From Candidatus Leptofilum proximum (GTDB taxonomy: Bacteria > Chloroflexota > Anaerolineae > Promineifilales > Promineifilaceae), in assembly GCA_016710325.1 (NCBI GenBank), contig JADJXK010000002.1, positions 1,364,001-1,428,000 of the forward strand: a stretch of DNA of 64,000 bases, in the 5' to 3' direction. Of the stretch, positions 52,169 through 60,387 are shown piece after piece. The translations under genes and the position numbers were made by a program. Every line of letters begins with the position of its first letter. The first letter of the stretch is position 1. The notes under the pieces were generated by a model. The model did not search any database and was not told the origin of the DNA. It saw nothing but the letters and a program-made list of their open reading frames with translations.

Positions 52169-53194
52169 TTATTCAGTTGTGGCGTTACGCAGGCGCAGTG
52201 CGTAAACGTTGATGATCAGGGCAATTAAGAGGATTACCCCTCGTACCCACAGGCGGACAAAGATGTCCATCTGCAACTGGTTCAGCCCATTGTTTAATAC
52301 CCCCAGGATCAATAAACCAATGACTGTGTTTTTAATGCCCCCTTCCCCGCCAAACAGTGAAGTCCCACCCAAAACAACGGCCGAAATACTGTCCAGCAAA
52401 ATAGCGTCCAGGCCATAACCCTGGGCGCTGCCCAGCCGACCTGTGTTTAACATGCCGGTAAGGCCAGCGGTGAAGGCGGAAATTGTGAGGCAAGCAGCGA
52501 CGATGTTCCTGGTGTTGATGCCGCTTAGCCGGGCGGCTTCGCGGTTGCTGCCGGTCATATAGACGTAACGGCCGAATTTGGTATACGCGAGCACAACATG
52601 GCCGATGATTAGCGCCGCCACGCCAGTCAGGATGACGATGGGCAGCCGCCACGGTTCTGTTTCGCCAATATATTCACCGCCCAGATAGGCCAGCAGCGGC
52701 GGCAGCGTGTACAGAATCGATCCCTTGGTGATGTACATGCCCAGGCCAGAGGCAATCTGCATGGTGGCCAGGGTGGCCATAAACGAGGGCAGGCCGATGC
52801 GGGTGGTGCTCCACCCGTTGAGCAGGCCAATGCCCGTCGCGGCCAGCGTGCCAATTAGCACGGCCGGAATCTGGGGCATGCCCATCTCGCCAAACAAAAC
52901 GGCCGAAATAACGCCCGTCATCGTGGCCACGGCGGCAATACTCAGATCGATTTCGGCGCACAGCAGCACAAAAGTGATGCCCGTGGAGACAATCGCCAGG
53001 GTGGCAATCTGCCCCAGGATGTTGCGAAGATTGATGACGTTAAAAAAGCTGTCGGTCGTGACGCTGAAGAAGATCACCAACACCACCAGGGTCACAAAAG
53101 GCGCCAAATCACGAGCCCGCCGTCTGGCCCAGTGGGAGAGGGCAGCCAGGTAATTGGTTTGCTGGCTTTGCAAGTAAGAAGTTGTTTTGTCCAT
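52169..53194 (-). CDS. CUT2 sugar ABC transporter permease (RbsC-like), importer 6
   Basis: The 341-residue BPD_transp_2 permease has LLCAEIDLSIAAVATMTGV, the GSNREAARLSGINTRNIVAACLTISAF loop and LDAILLDSISAVVLGGTSLFGGEGG. It follows its ATPase gene after 11 bases. No strong Shine-Dalgarno is visible. Confidence 0.93.
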   Translation of the reverse strand: MDKTTSYLQSQQTNYLAALSHWARRRARDLAPFVTLVVLVIFFSVTTDSFFNVINLRNILGQIATLAIVSTGITFVLLCAEIDLSIAAVATMTGVISAVLFGEMGMPQIPAVLIGTLAATGIGLLNGWSTTRIGLPSFMATLATMQIASGLGMYITKGSILYTLPPLLAYLGGEYIGETEPWRLPIVILTGVAALIIGHVVLAYTKFGRYVYMTGSNREAARLSGINTRNIVAACLTISAFTAGLTGMLNTGRLGSAQGYGLDAILLDSISAVVLGGTSLFGGEGGIKNTVIGLLILGVLNNGLNQLQMDIFVRLWVRGVILLIALIINVYALRLRNATTE

Positions 53195-53205
53195 AACTTA
53201 TTCTT

Positions 53206-54717
53206 TCAGGCGTAGGTCATTAGATTTTCTTTGGTTAATCGACTGCCCGTCAGTTCGGCGGTAAGGCGCCCTTTGCGCATCACCAGTGCCCGGTCGGCAA
53301 TGCTCAAGATCGTTTCTGGCTCGGCGCTGATGAGCAGCGTGGCCACGCCCTGGTCACGCAAACTGTTAACGATGGTCATCACTTCATCTTTGGCGCCGAC
53401 ATCAATACCGCGCGTCGGTTCGTTGAGGATGAGCAGTTTGGGCGTTTGCGTCAGCCATTTGGCCAGCACTACTTTTTGCTGGTTGCCGCCGCTCAGCGCC
53501 CCAACGGGCAGGGTTGGCCGCGGCGGATGGATGTGCAGGTTTTTTATCTGCGTCGAGGCGATGTCTACTTCGGCTTTTTGGTTGAGCAAACGGCCGAGTA
53601 AACGGGGCAAATGGGCCAGGGTAATGTTTTTATAGATTTCCTGCTGCAGCATCAGGCTGTCGTGCCGGTTTTCGGGGACGTAGGCAATGCCGGCCGTTTT
53701 GGCCTGGGTGGTGTTGTGGAAGTTGAGGGAACGGCCGTTCAACCGCATCACCCCTTCGTCAAACTGCTCCGCGCCAAAGAGGCAGCGCGCCAACTGAATT
53801 TGACCGGCCCCCATAAAGCCAAACAGTCCGACAATCTCCCCGGCGTGCAGCTCAAAAGAAACGTCGCGAAAATTTCCCTGCTGCGTTAACTGCTCCACAG
53901 CCAGCACCACGTCACCCACAGCATGTTCCTCGGCGATTTGGCTTTCTTCTTCATACGATTGCTGCAAAATGCTGGCATCGGCCCCGATCATCAGTTCAAC
54001 CAGTTGATGTTTGCTGCTGTCTTTTGCCTCTAAAACGGCTACCTGATGGGCATCCTTCAACACCGTAATCCTATCACTAATTTCCAAAACGTCTTCTAAA
54101 AAATGGGAAATGAAAATGAGGCTTTTCCCCTGTGTTTTTAAGCTGGCAATAAAGTCGAACAGGCGACGTATTTCTGGCGGCGACAGCGCCGAAGTCGGCT
54201 CATCCAGAATGATGATCTGTGCCCCGCTAAAAATAACGCGGGCGATTTCCACAATTTGCTGCGTCCCGACCGGCAAATGCCCCATCATGGTAGTGACGTC
54301 AATTTCCAGGCCCAACTGCTGCAAATGCATTTGCGCTTCATGGTTCATCCGCTTGCGGTCTACCAGGCCGCGGCGCGCGGGCAGCAGGCGGCCAAACAGA
54401 TTTTCGGCCACGGATAGATGCTGGAACGTGCTCAGCTCTTGAAAGACCATGCCAATGCCCTGTGCCTGGGCATCGGCCGGGGAAGAAAACCGCACCGGCG
54501 CTCCGTGCAAATGCATCTCCCCTTCGTAATCGCTGTAGACACCGGCCAGCAGCTTCATCATCGTGCTTTTGCCCGCCCCATTTTCGCCCACCAGCCCGTG
54601 CACTTCTCCGGCCCGCAGATCAAAGTCCACATTTTCCAGGGCGGTAACACCACCGTATCGTTTAGAGATGCGGTGTAACGTCAAAATAGGAGAGGGTGTT
54701 GTGTTGGATACGTTCAT
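53206..54717 (-). CDS. CUT2 sugar ABC transporter ATPase with two fused domains (RbsA/MglA-like), importer 6
   Basis: The 503-residue protein has two nucleotide-binding halves. The first has Walker A GENGAGKST, a degenerate signature LPVGTQQ, Walker B IIILDEPTSALS and switch His FISHFLED. The second has a degenerate Walker A (GFMGAGQIQLA), the canonical signature LSGGNQQ and LILNEPTRGID. This asymmetry is normal for the RbsA family. Repeat R6 lies just upstream of the start. Confidence 0.94.
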   Translation of the reverse strand: MNVSNTTPSPILTLHRISKRYGGVTALENVDFDLRAGEVHGLVGENGAGKSTMMKLLAGVYSDYEGEMHLHGAPVRFSSPADAQAQGIGMVFQELSTFQHLSVAENLFGRLLPARRGLVDRKRMNHEAQMHLQQLGLEIDVTTMMGHLPVGTQQIVEIARVIFSGAQIIILDEPTSALSPPEIRRLFDFIASLKTQGKSLIFISHFLEDVLEISDRITVLKDAHQVAVLEAKDSSKHQLVELMIGADASILQQSYEEESQIAEEHAVGDVVLAVEQLTQQGNFRDVSFELHAGEIVGLFGFMGAGQIQLARCLFGAEQFDEGVMRLNGRSLNFHNTTQAKTAGIAYVPENRHDSLMLQQEIYKNITLAHLPRLLGRLLNQKAEVDIASTQIKNLHIHPPRPTLPVGALSGGNQQKVVLAKWLTQTPKLLILNEPTRGIDVGAKDEVMTIVNSLRDQGVATLLISAEPETILSIADRALVMRKGRLTAELTGSRLTKENLMTYA

Positions 54718-54734
54718 CAGGAAACGACAATTTC

Positions 54735-54816
54735 ATGGGGTGATGCGTGAAACGTGAAACGCGACCGAGGTAAATCACGTTTCACGTTTCACGTTTCACG
54801 AACCTCTCAGCCCCTG
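54735..54816. repeat. Intergenic palindromic element, GTGAAAC family (copy R6)
   Basis: The core (54741-54800) has GTGATGCGTGAAACGTGAAACG facing three GTTTCAC units with a GCGACCGAGGTAAATC spacer. It lies between the SBP6 stop and the ATPase start. Confidence 0.85.
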
Positions 54817-54823
54817 AATACGA

Positions 54824-55870
54824 TTAAAGCAGAAGCTGTTCTTCCATAAAAAGAAGTCCATCAGCGTTTGTCGAGGTAATGACCGGGCCATCCATCAAAA
54901 TGTATTTGGGAATGTTGGTGACGCCGGTGGCGGCCATGGCCCCGATGAGCAGCGCGCCCCAGTGGATGCGGCTGGAAGGATTACGCACGGACGTGAGCAG
55001 CGTGCCTTCGCTCACGGCGCGGATGGCTTCCGGCATGGCGTCAATACCACCCAGCACAATCTCACCCTGGCGGCCCGCATTTTGAATCACTTTAGCCGCC
55101 GCCAGGGCCATGTCATCATTATGGAAGTACCCGGCCTTGATATCGGGATATTTAACCAGGTAATCTTCCCAGAGAGACGCTACTTTGTTCACATCCCAAT
55201 CACCGCTGTCTTCCGCCAAAACGGTGATGTTGGGATACTTGGCCACGGCCTGTTTAAAGCCTTGGGCGCGTTTTTGCGCGCCAGTGTGCCCCAAGGCGCC
55301 CTGCGTCATAATGACATTGCCGCTGCCGCCAATTTCTTTGAACAAGGTTTCACTTACCACTTCGCCCATGAAAATATTGTCTGGTTCGAGGAAGGTGGTG
55401 ATGCCAATATCGTCTTTGGAAATGGTGGTATCCATTTGAATAACCGGGATACCTTTTTCAATCATGCGCGAGACGGGGTCAACCAGGGTATCAATGCCGA
55501 AGGCTTGAATGGCCACAAAATCCCACTCGCGGGCTGCCATGTCTTCCACGCCTTTGCGTTGGGTATCAATACTCAGGCCGCCATCAAACCAGGTGACTTC
55601 GATCCCCAGCCACTTTCCCCATTTTTCGGCGGCTTCTTTGCCCTGGGCGCACCAGGTAGCCCCTAACCCGGCATTGGTGAAGGCGGCTTTTAACGGCCGT
55701 CCAAAAGCCAACGCACCGTCAGCTCCGGCAGCTGCTTCCGGTTCAGCCGAGCTGCACGCCGCCAGCACACCCAGACCAGCCATGGCCGCGGCTCCGCGCA
55801 AAAATCCACGCCGGCTGACGCTGCTGTTTGTCAATTCAGAAAAACGTACGCTATTTTCCTCCGAGGTCAT
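54824..55870 (-). CDS. Sugar-binding lipoprotein with Tat signal (SBP6), importer 6
   Basis: The 348-residue protein has a twin-arginine signal (SRRGFLRGAAAMAGLG) ending in the lipobox LAAC, so it should be exported folded and then lipidated. The mature part is a periplasmic-binding-4 domain (WDFVAIQAFGIDTLVDPVSRMIEKG; YFHNDDMALAAAKVIQ; VLGGIDAMPEAIRAV) of the RbsB type. AAGGAG precedes the ATG. Its binding protein uses a different export route from the five other binding proteins in this window. Confidence 0.92.
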   Translation of the reverse strand: MTSEENSVRFSELTNSSVSRRGFLRGAAAMAGLGVLAACSSAEPEAAAGADGALAFGRPLKAAFTNAGLGATWCAQGKEAAEKWGKWLGIEVTWFDGGLSIDTQRKGVEDMAAREWDFVAIQAFGIDTLVDPVSRMIEKGIPVIQMDTTISKDDIGITTFLEPDNIFMGEVVSETLFKEIGGSGNVIMTQGALGHTGAQKRAQGFKQAVAKYPNITVLAEDSGDWDVNKVASLWEDYLVKYPDIKAGYFHNDDMALAAAKVIQNAGRQGEIVLGGIDAMPEAIRAVSEGTLLTSVRNPSSRIHWGALLIGAMAATGVTNIPKYILMDGPVITSTNADGLLFMEEQLLL

Positions 55871-55871
55871 C

Positions 55872-56071
55872 TTTCATCTCCTTTCATGCATTTATCATAG
55901 GCTCTTTGGGATTTCCTGGGGTTTGCAACAAATTAACGCGAATGATCACGAAAATTAGCGTTCATTCGGGCTAATTCGCTGCAAAAATCAGCCTGAGCCC
56001 GCCAAATCCTAAATACCCACATTTAAAACGATTGATTCACAAATACCTGCTGCGCTTTCACCTCCTTTCAT
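55872..56071. repeat. Palindromic insertion-like element flanked by 16-base direct repeats (copy R7)
   Basis: TTTCATCTCCTTTCAT (55872-55887) and TTTCACCTCCTTTCAT (56056-56071) match at 15 of 16 positions. Between them, a left border GCTCTTTGGGATTTCCTGGGG like that of R4 encloses a different core with ACGCGAATGA, TTAGCG, TCATTCG and CTAATTCGC units. The flanking repeats are also Shine-Dalgarno-like on the minus strand. Confidence 0.65.
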
Positions 56072-56086
56072 TTGCCAAAAGCATCC

Positions 56087-57082
56087 TTACCGCTGCCGAC
56101 GGCGACGGCCGTAATCAAACGTAATCGCCAACAGCAGCACAAACCCAATTACAATTCGGTGCCAGAATGGGTTAATGTTCAACATGACCATCTCATTTTG
56201 TAAGACACCAATCAGCAGCGACCCCACCAGAACACCCAATATCGTGCCCTGGCCGCCCATCAGGCTTAAACCACCCAGAATGCAGGCGGTAATTGCCAAC
56301 AGCTCAAACCCCTCCCCTGCTCCTGGGTGCCCCAGGCTCAAGCGACCGGCCTGGATGATGCCCACCAGACTGGCGCACACCACCGAGATGACGTAACACA
56401 AAATAACGCGAGCATCAACGTTTACGCCAGAAAGGCGCGTGGCTTCCATATTGCCCCCCACCGCATAGATTTGCCGCCCGATGTAGGTGTAGCGCAGCAA
56501 GTAGTGAGCCAGTAAAGCCACCACCACGCAAATGGCCACCGGCACAGGTACAATTCCAAACAGAAATCCTTGTCCCAGGAAAGCAAACGAGTCCGGCACC
56601 CCGGTGATGGGGAATCCGTTTGTCAAGACCAGAATCGCTCCCCTGGCTACCCCCAACGTGACCAGCGTCACCAGGAATCCATGCATCCGCAGCTTGGTGA
56701 CGTACAGACCATGAAAAGTACCAATGGCAATGGCTACCAAAAAAGTCAGGAGAATCCCCACAGGCAGCGGCAAACTCATTCTGACGATGAAATAGGCAGT
56801 TAACACGCCGCCCAGGCCAATAATGGAGCCCAGGGAGAGATCAATCCCGGCAGTAATAATGGTGAAGCCAACGCCGATGGCCGCAATGGCCAAAATAGCG
56901 GTGTCTCGGGTGAGAATCTTCAGGTTTTCGATGCCGATGAATCGGGGATTAACAAAAGCTCCAATGAGGAACAGGATAATCACCACCACAATATTCAAAA
57001 ACTCCGGTGCGGTAACGATTCCTTTTAATCCATCAACTACAGGACGATTGCGCGAATTGGGTTTTGCCACAGCGTTATCCAT
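56087..57082 (-). CDS. CUT2 sugar ABC transporter permease (RbsC-like), importer 5
   Basis: The 331-residue permease has IITAGIDLSLGSIIGLGGVLTA, the AVGGNMEATRLSGVNVDARVIL loop and ELLAITACILGGLSLMGGQGT. It overlaps its ATPase gene by 8 bases and has GAAGGAAT upstream. It forms the channel for SBP5. Confidence 0.94.
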   Translation of the reverse strand: MDNAVAKPNSRNRPVVDGLKGIVTAPEFLNIVVVIILFLIGAFVNPRFIGIENLKILTRDTAILAIAAIGVGFTIITAGIDLSLGSIIGLGGVLTAYFIVRMSLPLPVGILLTFLVAIAIGTFHGLYVTKLRMHGFLVTLVTLGVARGAILVLTNGFPITGVPDSFAFLGQGFLFGIVPVPVAICVVVALLAHYLLRYTYIGRQIYAVGGNMEATRLSGVNVDARVILCYVISVVCASLVGIIQAGRLSLGHPGAGEGFELLAITACILGGLSLMGGQGTILGVLVGSLLIGVLQNEMVMLNINPFWHRIVIGFVLLLAITFDYGRRRRQR

Positions 57083-58628
57083 ATTCCTTCTCCCTTGTCA
57101 TCTCCGTTTCTGCTGGCAGCTCACTATCGACGGTCAAAAACTGGGTGGCGCAGGTCATGATTTCTTCCTGGCTGAAATTGCCACGTTTAAACTCCCCGGT
57201 AATCCTTCCCTGGCACATCACTATCACCCGGTCACTCATGCCAATGATTTCCGGCATCTCTGAGGAAATCATCAAGATACCGATGCCCTGTTGGGCCAGA
57301 CGGCCCATCAGCGCGTGGACTTCCGCTTTGGCGCCAATGTCAATGCCCCGAGTCGGTTCATCCATGATCAGCACCCTGGGTTCCGTACTCAGCCACTTGG
57401 CCAGCACCACTTTTTGCTGGTTGCCGCCGCTTAGGTTCCGCACTCGCTGCGCCAGGCCAGGCGTGGCAATAGAAAGGGCAGACACATACTCGCGGGTGAC
57501 TTTTTTGGCCTCGCCGTTTTTGATAGCACCGAACATATTGGAAATGCGCGGCAAAATAGCCATGGTGGTGTTGTCCTTCACGTCCATTTCCAGAATAAGG
57601 CCATGCAGTTTGCGGTCTTCCGGTATCCAGCCGATGCCCTGTTTCACAGCTTGCATGGGAGAGTTGATGTTGACGGAACGGCCGTTTATCAACACCTCTC
57701 CCTGCGTCACCTTGTCCACCCCACAAATGAGGCGCACCAGTTCCGTGCGGCCAGCGCCGACCAGGCCAGACAGCCCCACAATCTCCCCGGCGCGGACCGT
57801 CAGATCGATGTGTTCCACACCGTTGTCGCCACAAAGGTCGCGTAGTTCCAGCACCGGCTCCCCAATCTCGGCTTCCGTTTTGGGGAACAGCCCCACGTCC
57901 CGGCCCACCATCAGGCGGATGATTTGTTCTTCGCTGACTTCCGCAATGGGGTAAGTGCCTACGTGACGGCCGTCGCGCATAATGACCACCCTGTCCACAA
58001 TCTGCCGCACCTCATCCAGCCGGTGGCTGACAAACACCACCGCCACACCGCGCTCCTGCAAACGACGCATGAGGCTGAAGAGTGCGGCCGTTTCCTTACT
58101 GGACAAAGCCGAAGTAGGCTCATCCATCAAAATAAGCTGCGCATTCTGGGACACTGCCTTGGCGATTTCCACCATTTGCTGCGCGGCCACGTTCAATTCG
58201 TGCACCAGCTTCTTGCCGGGAATGTCCGCCCCCAGGTCGTGCAAAAGCGCTTCTGCCTCCCGGTTCATGCGCCGGAAATCTACCATGCCCAAAGCAAGAC
58301 GCGGTTCCCGGTTGAGGAAGATGTTCTCCGCCACAGACAGGTAAGGGATCAGCGCCAATTCCTGATGGATGGTGCTGATGCCCAGTTTTTGCGCCTCTTG
58401 TGGACTGTGAGGAGACACTTCCTGGCCGTTAAAGTGAATCGACCCGCTGTCCTTCAAATGAATCCCGGACAGAATTTTGATCAAGGTTGATTTACCGGCT
58501 CCGTTTTCCCCCAAAAAACCCACAATTTCACCGGGATACACCACAAAATCAACCTCATCCAGCGCCTGCACACCGGGAAAGCTTTTCGTGATATGTTCCA
58601 TCTTCAGGAGGGGCTGCTGCATGTCCAC
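57075..58628 (-). CDS. CUT2 sugar ABC transporter ATPase with two fused domains (RbsA/MglA-like), importer 5
   Basis: The 517-residue protein starts at GTG (58628) with GGAG 11 bases upstream, or at an ATG two codons later. The first half has Walker A GENGAGKSTL, a degenerate signature (LNVAAQQ), LILMDEPTSALS and FVSHRLDEV. The second has GLVGAGRTELVRL, the canonical LSGGNQQ and LIMDEPTRGID. It drives the permease encoded next. Confidence 0.94.
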   Translation of the reverse strand: MDMQQPLLKMEHITKSFPGVQALDEVDFVVYPGEIVGFLGENGAGKSTLIKILSGIHLKDSGSIHFNGQEVSPHSPQEAQKLGISTIHQELALIPYLSVAENIFLNREPRLALGMVDFRRMNREAEALLHDLGADIPGKKLVHELNVAAQQMVEIAKAVSQNAQLILMDEPTSALSSKETAALFSLMRRLQERGVAVVFVSHRLDEVRQIVDRVVIMRDGRHVGTYPIAEVSEEQIIRLMVGRDVGLFPKTEAEIGEPVLELRDLCGDNGVEHIDLTVRAGEIVGLSGLVGAGRTELVRLICGVDKVTQGEVLINGRSVNINSPMQAVKQGIGWIPEDRKLHGLILEMDVKDNTTMAILPRISNMFGAIKNGEAKKVTREYVSALSIATPGLAQRVRNLSGGNQQKVVLAKWLSTEPRVLIMDEPTRGIDIGAKAEVHALMGRLAQQGIGILMISSEMPEIIGMSDRVIVMCQGRITGEFKRGNFSQEEIMTCATQFLTVDSELPAETEMTREKEYG

Positions 58629-58644
58629 TGTCTACTTCGCTCCA

Positions 58645-58697
58645 TTGCCCTAGGGCAAACCATTGCCGTAGGCTAACCAGCTGGTTAGCCTACGGCA
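58645..58697. repeat. Two perfect hairpins after binding-protein gene SBP5
   Basis: A perfect 34-base palindrome without loop (58664-58697, half-site GCCGTAGGCTAACCAG plus one flanking T) is followed on the minus-strand transcript by TTGCCCTAGGGCAA (58645-58658). They lie between the SBP5 stop (58708) and the ATPase start (58628), and no T-run follows. Confidence 0.88.
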
Positions 58698-58707
58698 TCT
58701 TTATCTC

Positions 58708-59970
58708 TTATTGTGAGGCAATACCGATGGAATCAAGATACGCTTTATACTGGTCCAGAGACTCTGCTTTGATGACGTCTACCCCTGTATTCAGGCGGAT
58801 TTTGCCCTCGTCGCCCAACTCATCCAGGTATGGATCGAGCAAGGCCATTGTCTCTTCCACACCCAGGATGGACATGGCGTGCATCACGTAGCCGCTCAGA
58901 TAGCCATAGAAGTAAACACGCTGACCAATCATGGCCTGAACCACGCCTTCTTCCATACAAACCTGCGTTTCTGGCTCGGCATCAAAGGCAATGAGCTTAA
59001 CTTCGCCAACCAGACCGGCCTGCTTGATTGCCTGGCAGGCTGCCGGGCCATCGTAAGAGTAGAAGGTGATGAACCCAGCCAGCTCATCGCCGTATTTCTG
59101 GATGGCGGTTTGGGCATTGCTTAAAGCCACCTCGGGCTTGATGTCGTCTAACATCACTTCCACCAATTCCATGTCTGTGCCTTCAAACACGTCATTTACC
59201 CCGGCAATACGATCCTGCGCATTTTGCGCCGTGGCAAACCCGACCAGACCCACCACTTTGCCCGAACCGATGATTTCCAGGGCCGCTTCGGCCGCTGCCC
59301 GGCCAGCGTCGTAATCGGACATACCAATGTACATGGCACGATCGCTGCCGGTGGCGTCGGAATCCATATTGAGAACGATGGTGCCCTGATCCACCGCTCG
59401 TTCGATGATGGATGCGGGCGCCTCACGGTCAATCGCGGAAAAGACGATGCCCGTATACCCATCATTGACGAAGGTTTCTAACATGGAAAGTTGTTGGCTT
59501 AGCAGGTCAGAAGCCGTTGGCGCCTGGAAGGCAATCGGTACGCCGAGTTCTGATGAGGAACGGGCCACGCCGATTTGAGCCGCTGTCCAGAATGGGGAGA
59601 GGTTGTTGGCCAGGAAGGCAAATTTAGCCCCTGCAGGTGCGCTTTGCCCGGCGGTTGCTTCCTTGAGCACTTCTACGGCCTCAAACAATTCATTGGGCCG
59701 GTAGGGATTGTCCTCCGGCGCGTCAGACATTTCCTCTGATTCCGCCTCTACTTCTACGGTTTCCACCACGGTTTCGACGACAGTTTCCACCACGGTCTCA
59801 ACCACGGTTTCCACCACCGTTTCCACGACTGTCTCAACCACAGGCACTTGAACTTCTACGGTTTCGACAATCCGCTCAGGTTCGGCTGTGGTGGTGCAGC
59901 CAGCCAGAAACAAAACGAACACGGCCGTTGCCAACAACATGAACTTTTTCACACTTTTTTTAGTTTTCAC
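58708..59970 (-). CDS. Sugar-binding lipoprotein of CUT2 importer 5 (SBP5)
   Basis: The 420-residue lipoprotein starts at GTG (MKTKKSVKKFMLL), preceded by AGGAGG; the longer frame has no ribosome site. The signal peptide ends in FLAGC. A stalk of about 50 residues follows with seven VVET tetrapeptide repeats, then an acidic linker and a periplasmic-binding-4 domain (KFAFLANNLSPFWTAAQIG; GIVFSAIDREAPASIIERAVDQG; VLNMDSDATGSDRAMYIGMSDYDAG; GFITFYSYDGPAACQAI). The ligand is probably a monosaccharide. A LacI gene lies immediately upstream in the same direction. Confidence 0.93.
   Translation of the reverse strand: MKTKKSVKKFMLLATAVFVLFLAGCTTTAEPERIVETVEVQVPVVETVVETVVETVVETVVETVVETVVETVEVEAESEEMSDAPEDNPYRPNELFEAVEVLKEATAGQSAPAGAKFAFLANNLSPFWTAAQIGVARSSSELGVPIAFQAPTASDLLSQQLSMLETFVNDGYTGIVFSAIDREAPASIIERAVDQGTIVLNMDSDATGSDRAMYIGMSDYDAGRAAAEAALEIIGSGKVVGLVGFATAQNAQDRIAGVNDVFEGTDMELVEVMLDDIKPEVALSNAQTAIQKYGDELAGFITFYSYDGPAACQAIKQAGLVGEVKLIAFDAEPETQVCMEEGVVQAMIGQRVYFYGYLSGYVMHAMSILGVEETMALLDPYLDELGDEGKIRLNTGVDVIKAESLDQYKAYLDSIGIASQ
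59755..59846. repeat. Tandem 12-base coding repeats (VVET stalk)
   Basis: About seven units close to ACGGTTTCCACC encode the VVET repeats of SBP5 on the minus strand. Third-position differences between units show the array is not a fresh expansion. Confidence 0.8.
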
Positions 59971-59996
59971 TTCAATCCTCCTCGCTTCAAAGCAGG

Positions 59997-60018
59997 TGAA
60001 CATTTTGAACAATGTACA
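59997..60018. promoter_or_regulatory. Imperfect palindrome in the SBP5 leader
   Basis: TGAACATT and AATGTACA form an 8-base inverted repeat with one mismatch and a 6-base gap, 27 bases before the SBP5 start. It does not resemble the CG-centred LacI site at 61557, so its role is open. Confidence 0.35.
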
Positions 60019-60387
60019 TTTTCAACTCTGTATACTCGCAAAGGGCATAATTTTTCATTTTGCCACAGGTGACATGGTGGAAAAGTGCCCGCCGCCAGTA
60101 TAAATCTCTGATGGTTGAAGATATTGTGTATTCTTTTGCCTATGCACCTCCCTTTGGCAAGACATCGTTGCTGGACAAGTGGTGTAGCTTGTGAATCGGG
60201 CTCAAAAGTGATAAAACTATGACCAGATCAATGAAAATGGGGCGCCTTTCTGGCAGCAAACAACCCTGCCGATTGGATCATCGCATTCATTCACATTTGA
60301 TCTGTCACCGGGTAGGAGACTCGTCAATCTTGCCGGATGGGGCGAGTCTCTTACTTACGCTGTGTGCGAGTAAGCAAGTTTACTTCC
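60019..60387. other. Gap between lacI3 and SBP5 with two hairpins
   Basis: No gene is visible. GAGACTCG and CGAGTCTC form a stem at 60316-60350, and TTACT/AGTAA form a weaker one at 60351-60373, both just downstream of the lacI3 stop and therefore candidates for terminating lacI3 transcription. The rest shows nothing clear, including no strong promoter for SBP5. Confidence 0.5.

Noticed and set aside
57064..57954. A 296-codon open frame antisense to the importer-5 ATPase
   Set aside because: It runs exactly under a well-supported ATPase gene and has shadow-like, Arg/Ser/Pro-rich composition without a domain.
58645..58697. Intrinsic terminator between SBP5 and its ATPase
   Set aside because: The palindrome is strong but has no T-run on the minus-strand transcript, and full termination would separate the binding protein from its ATPase and permease.
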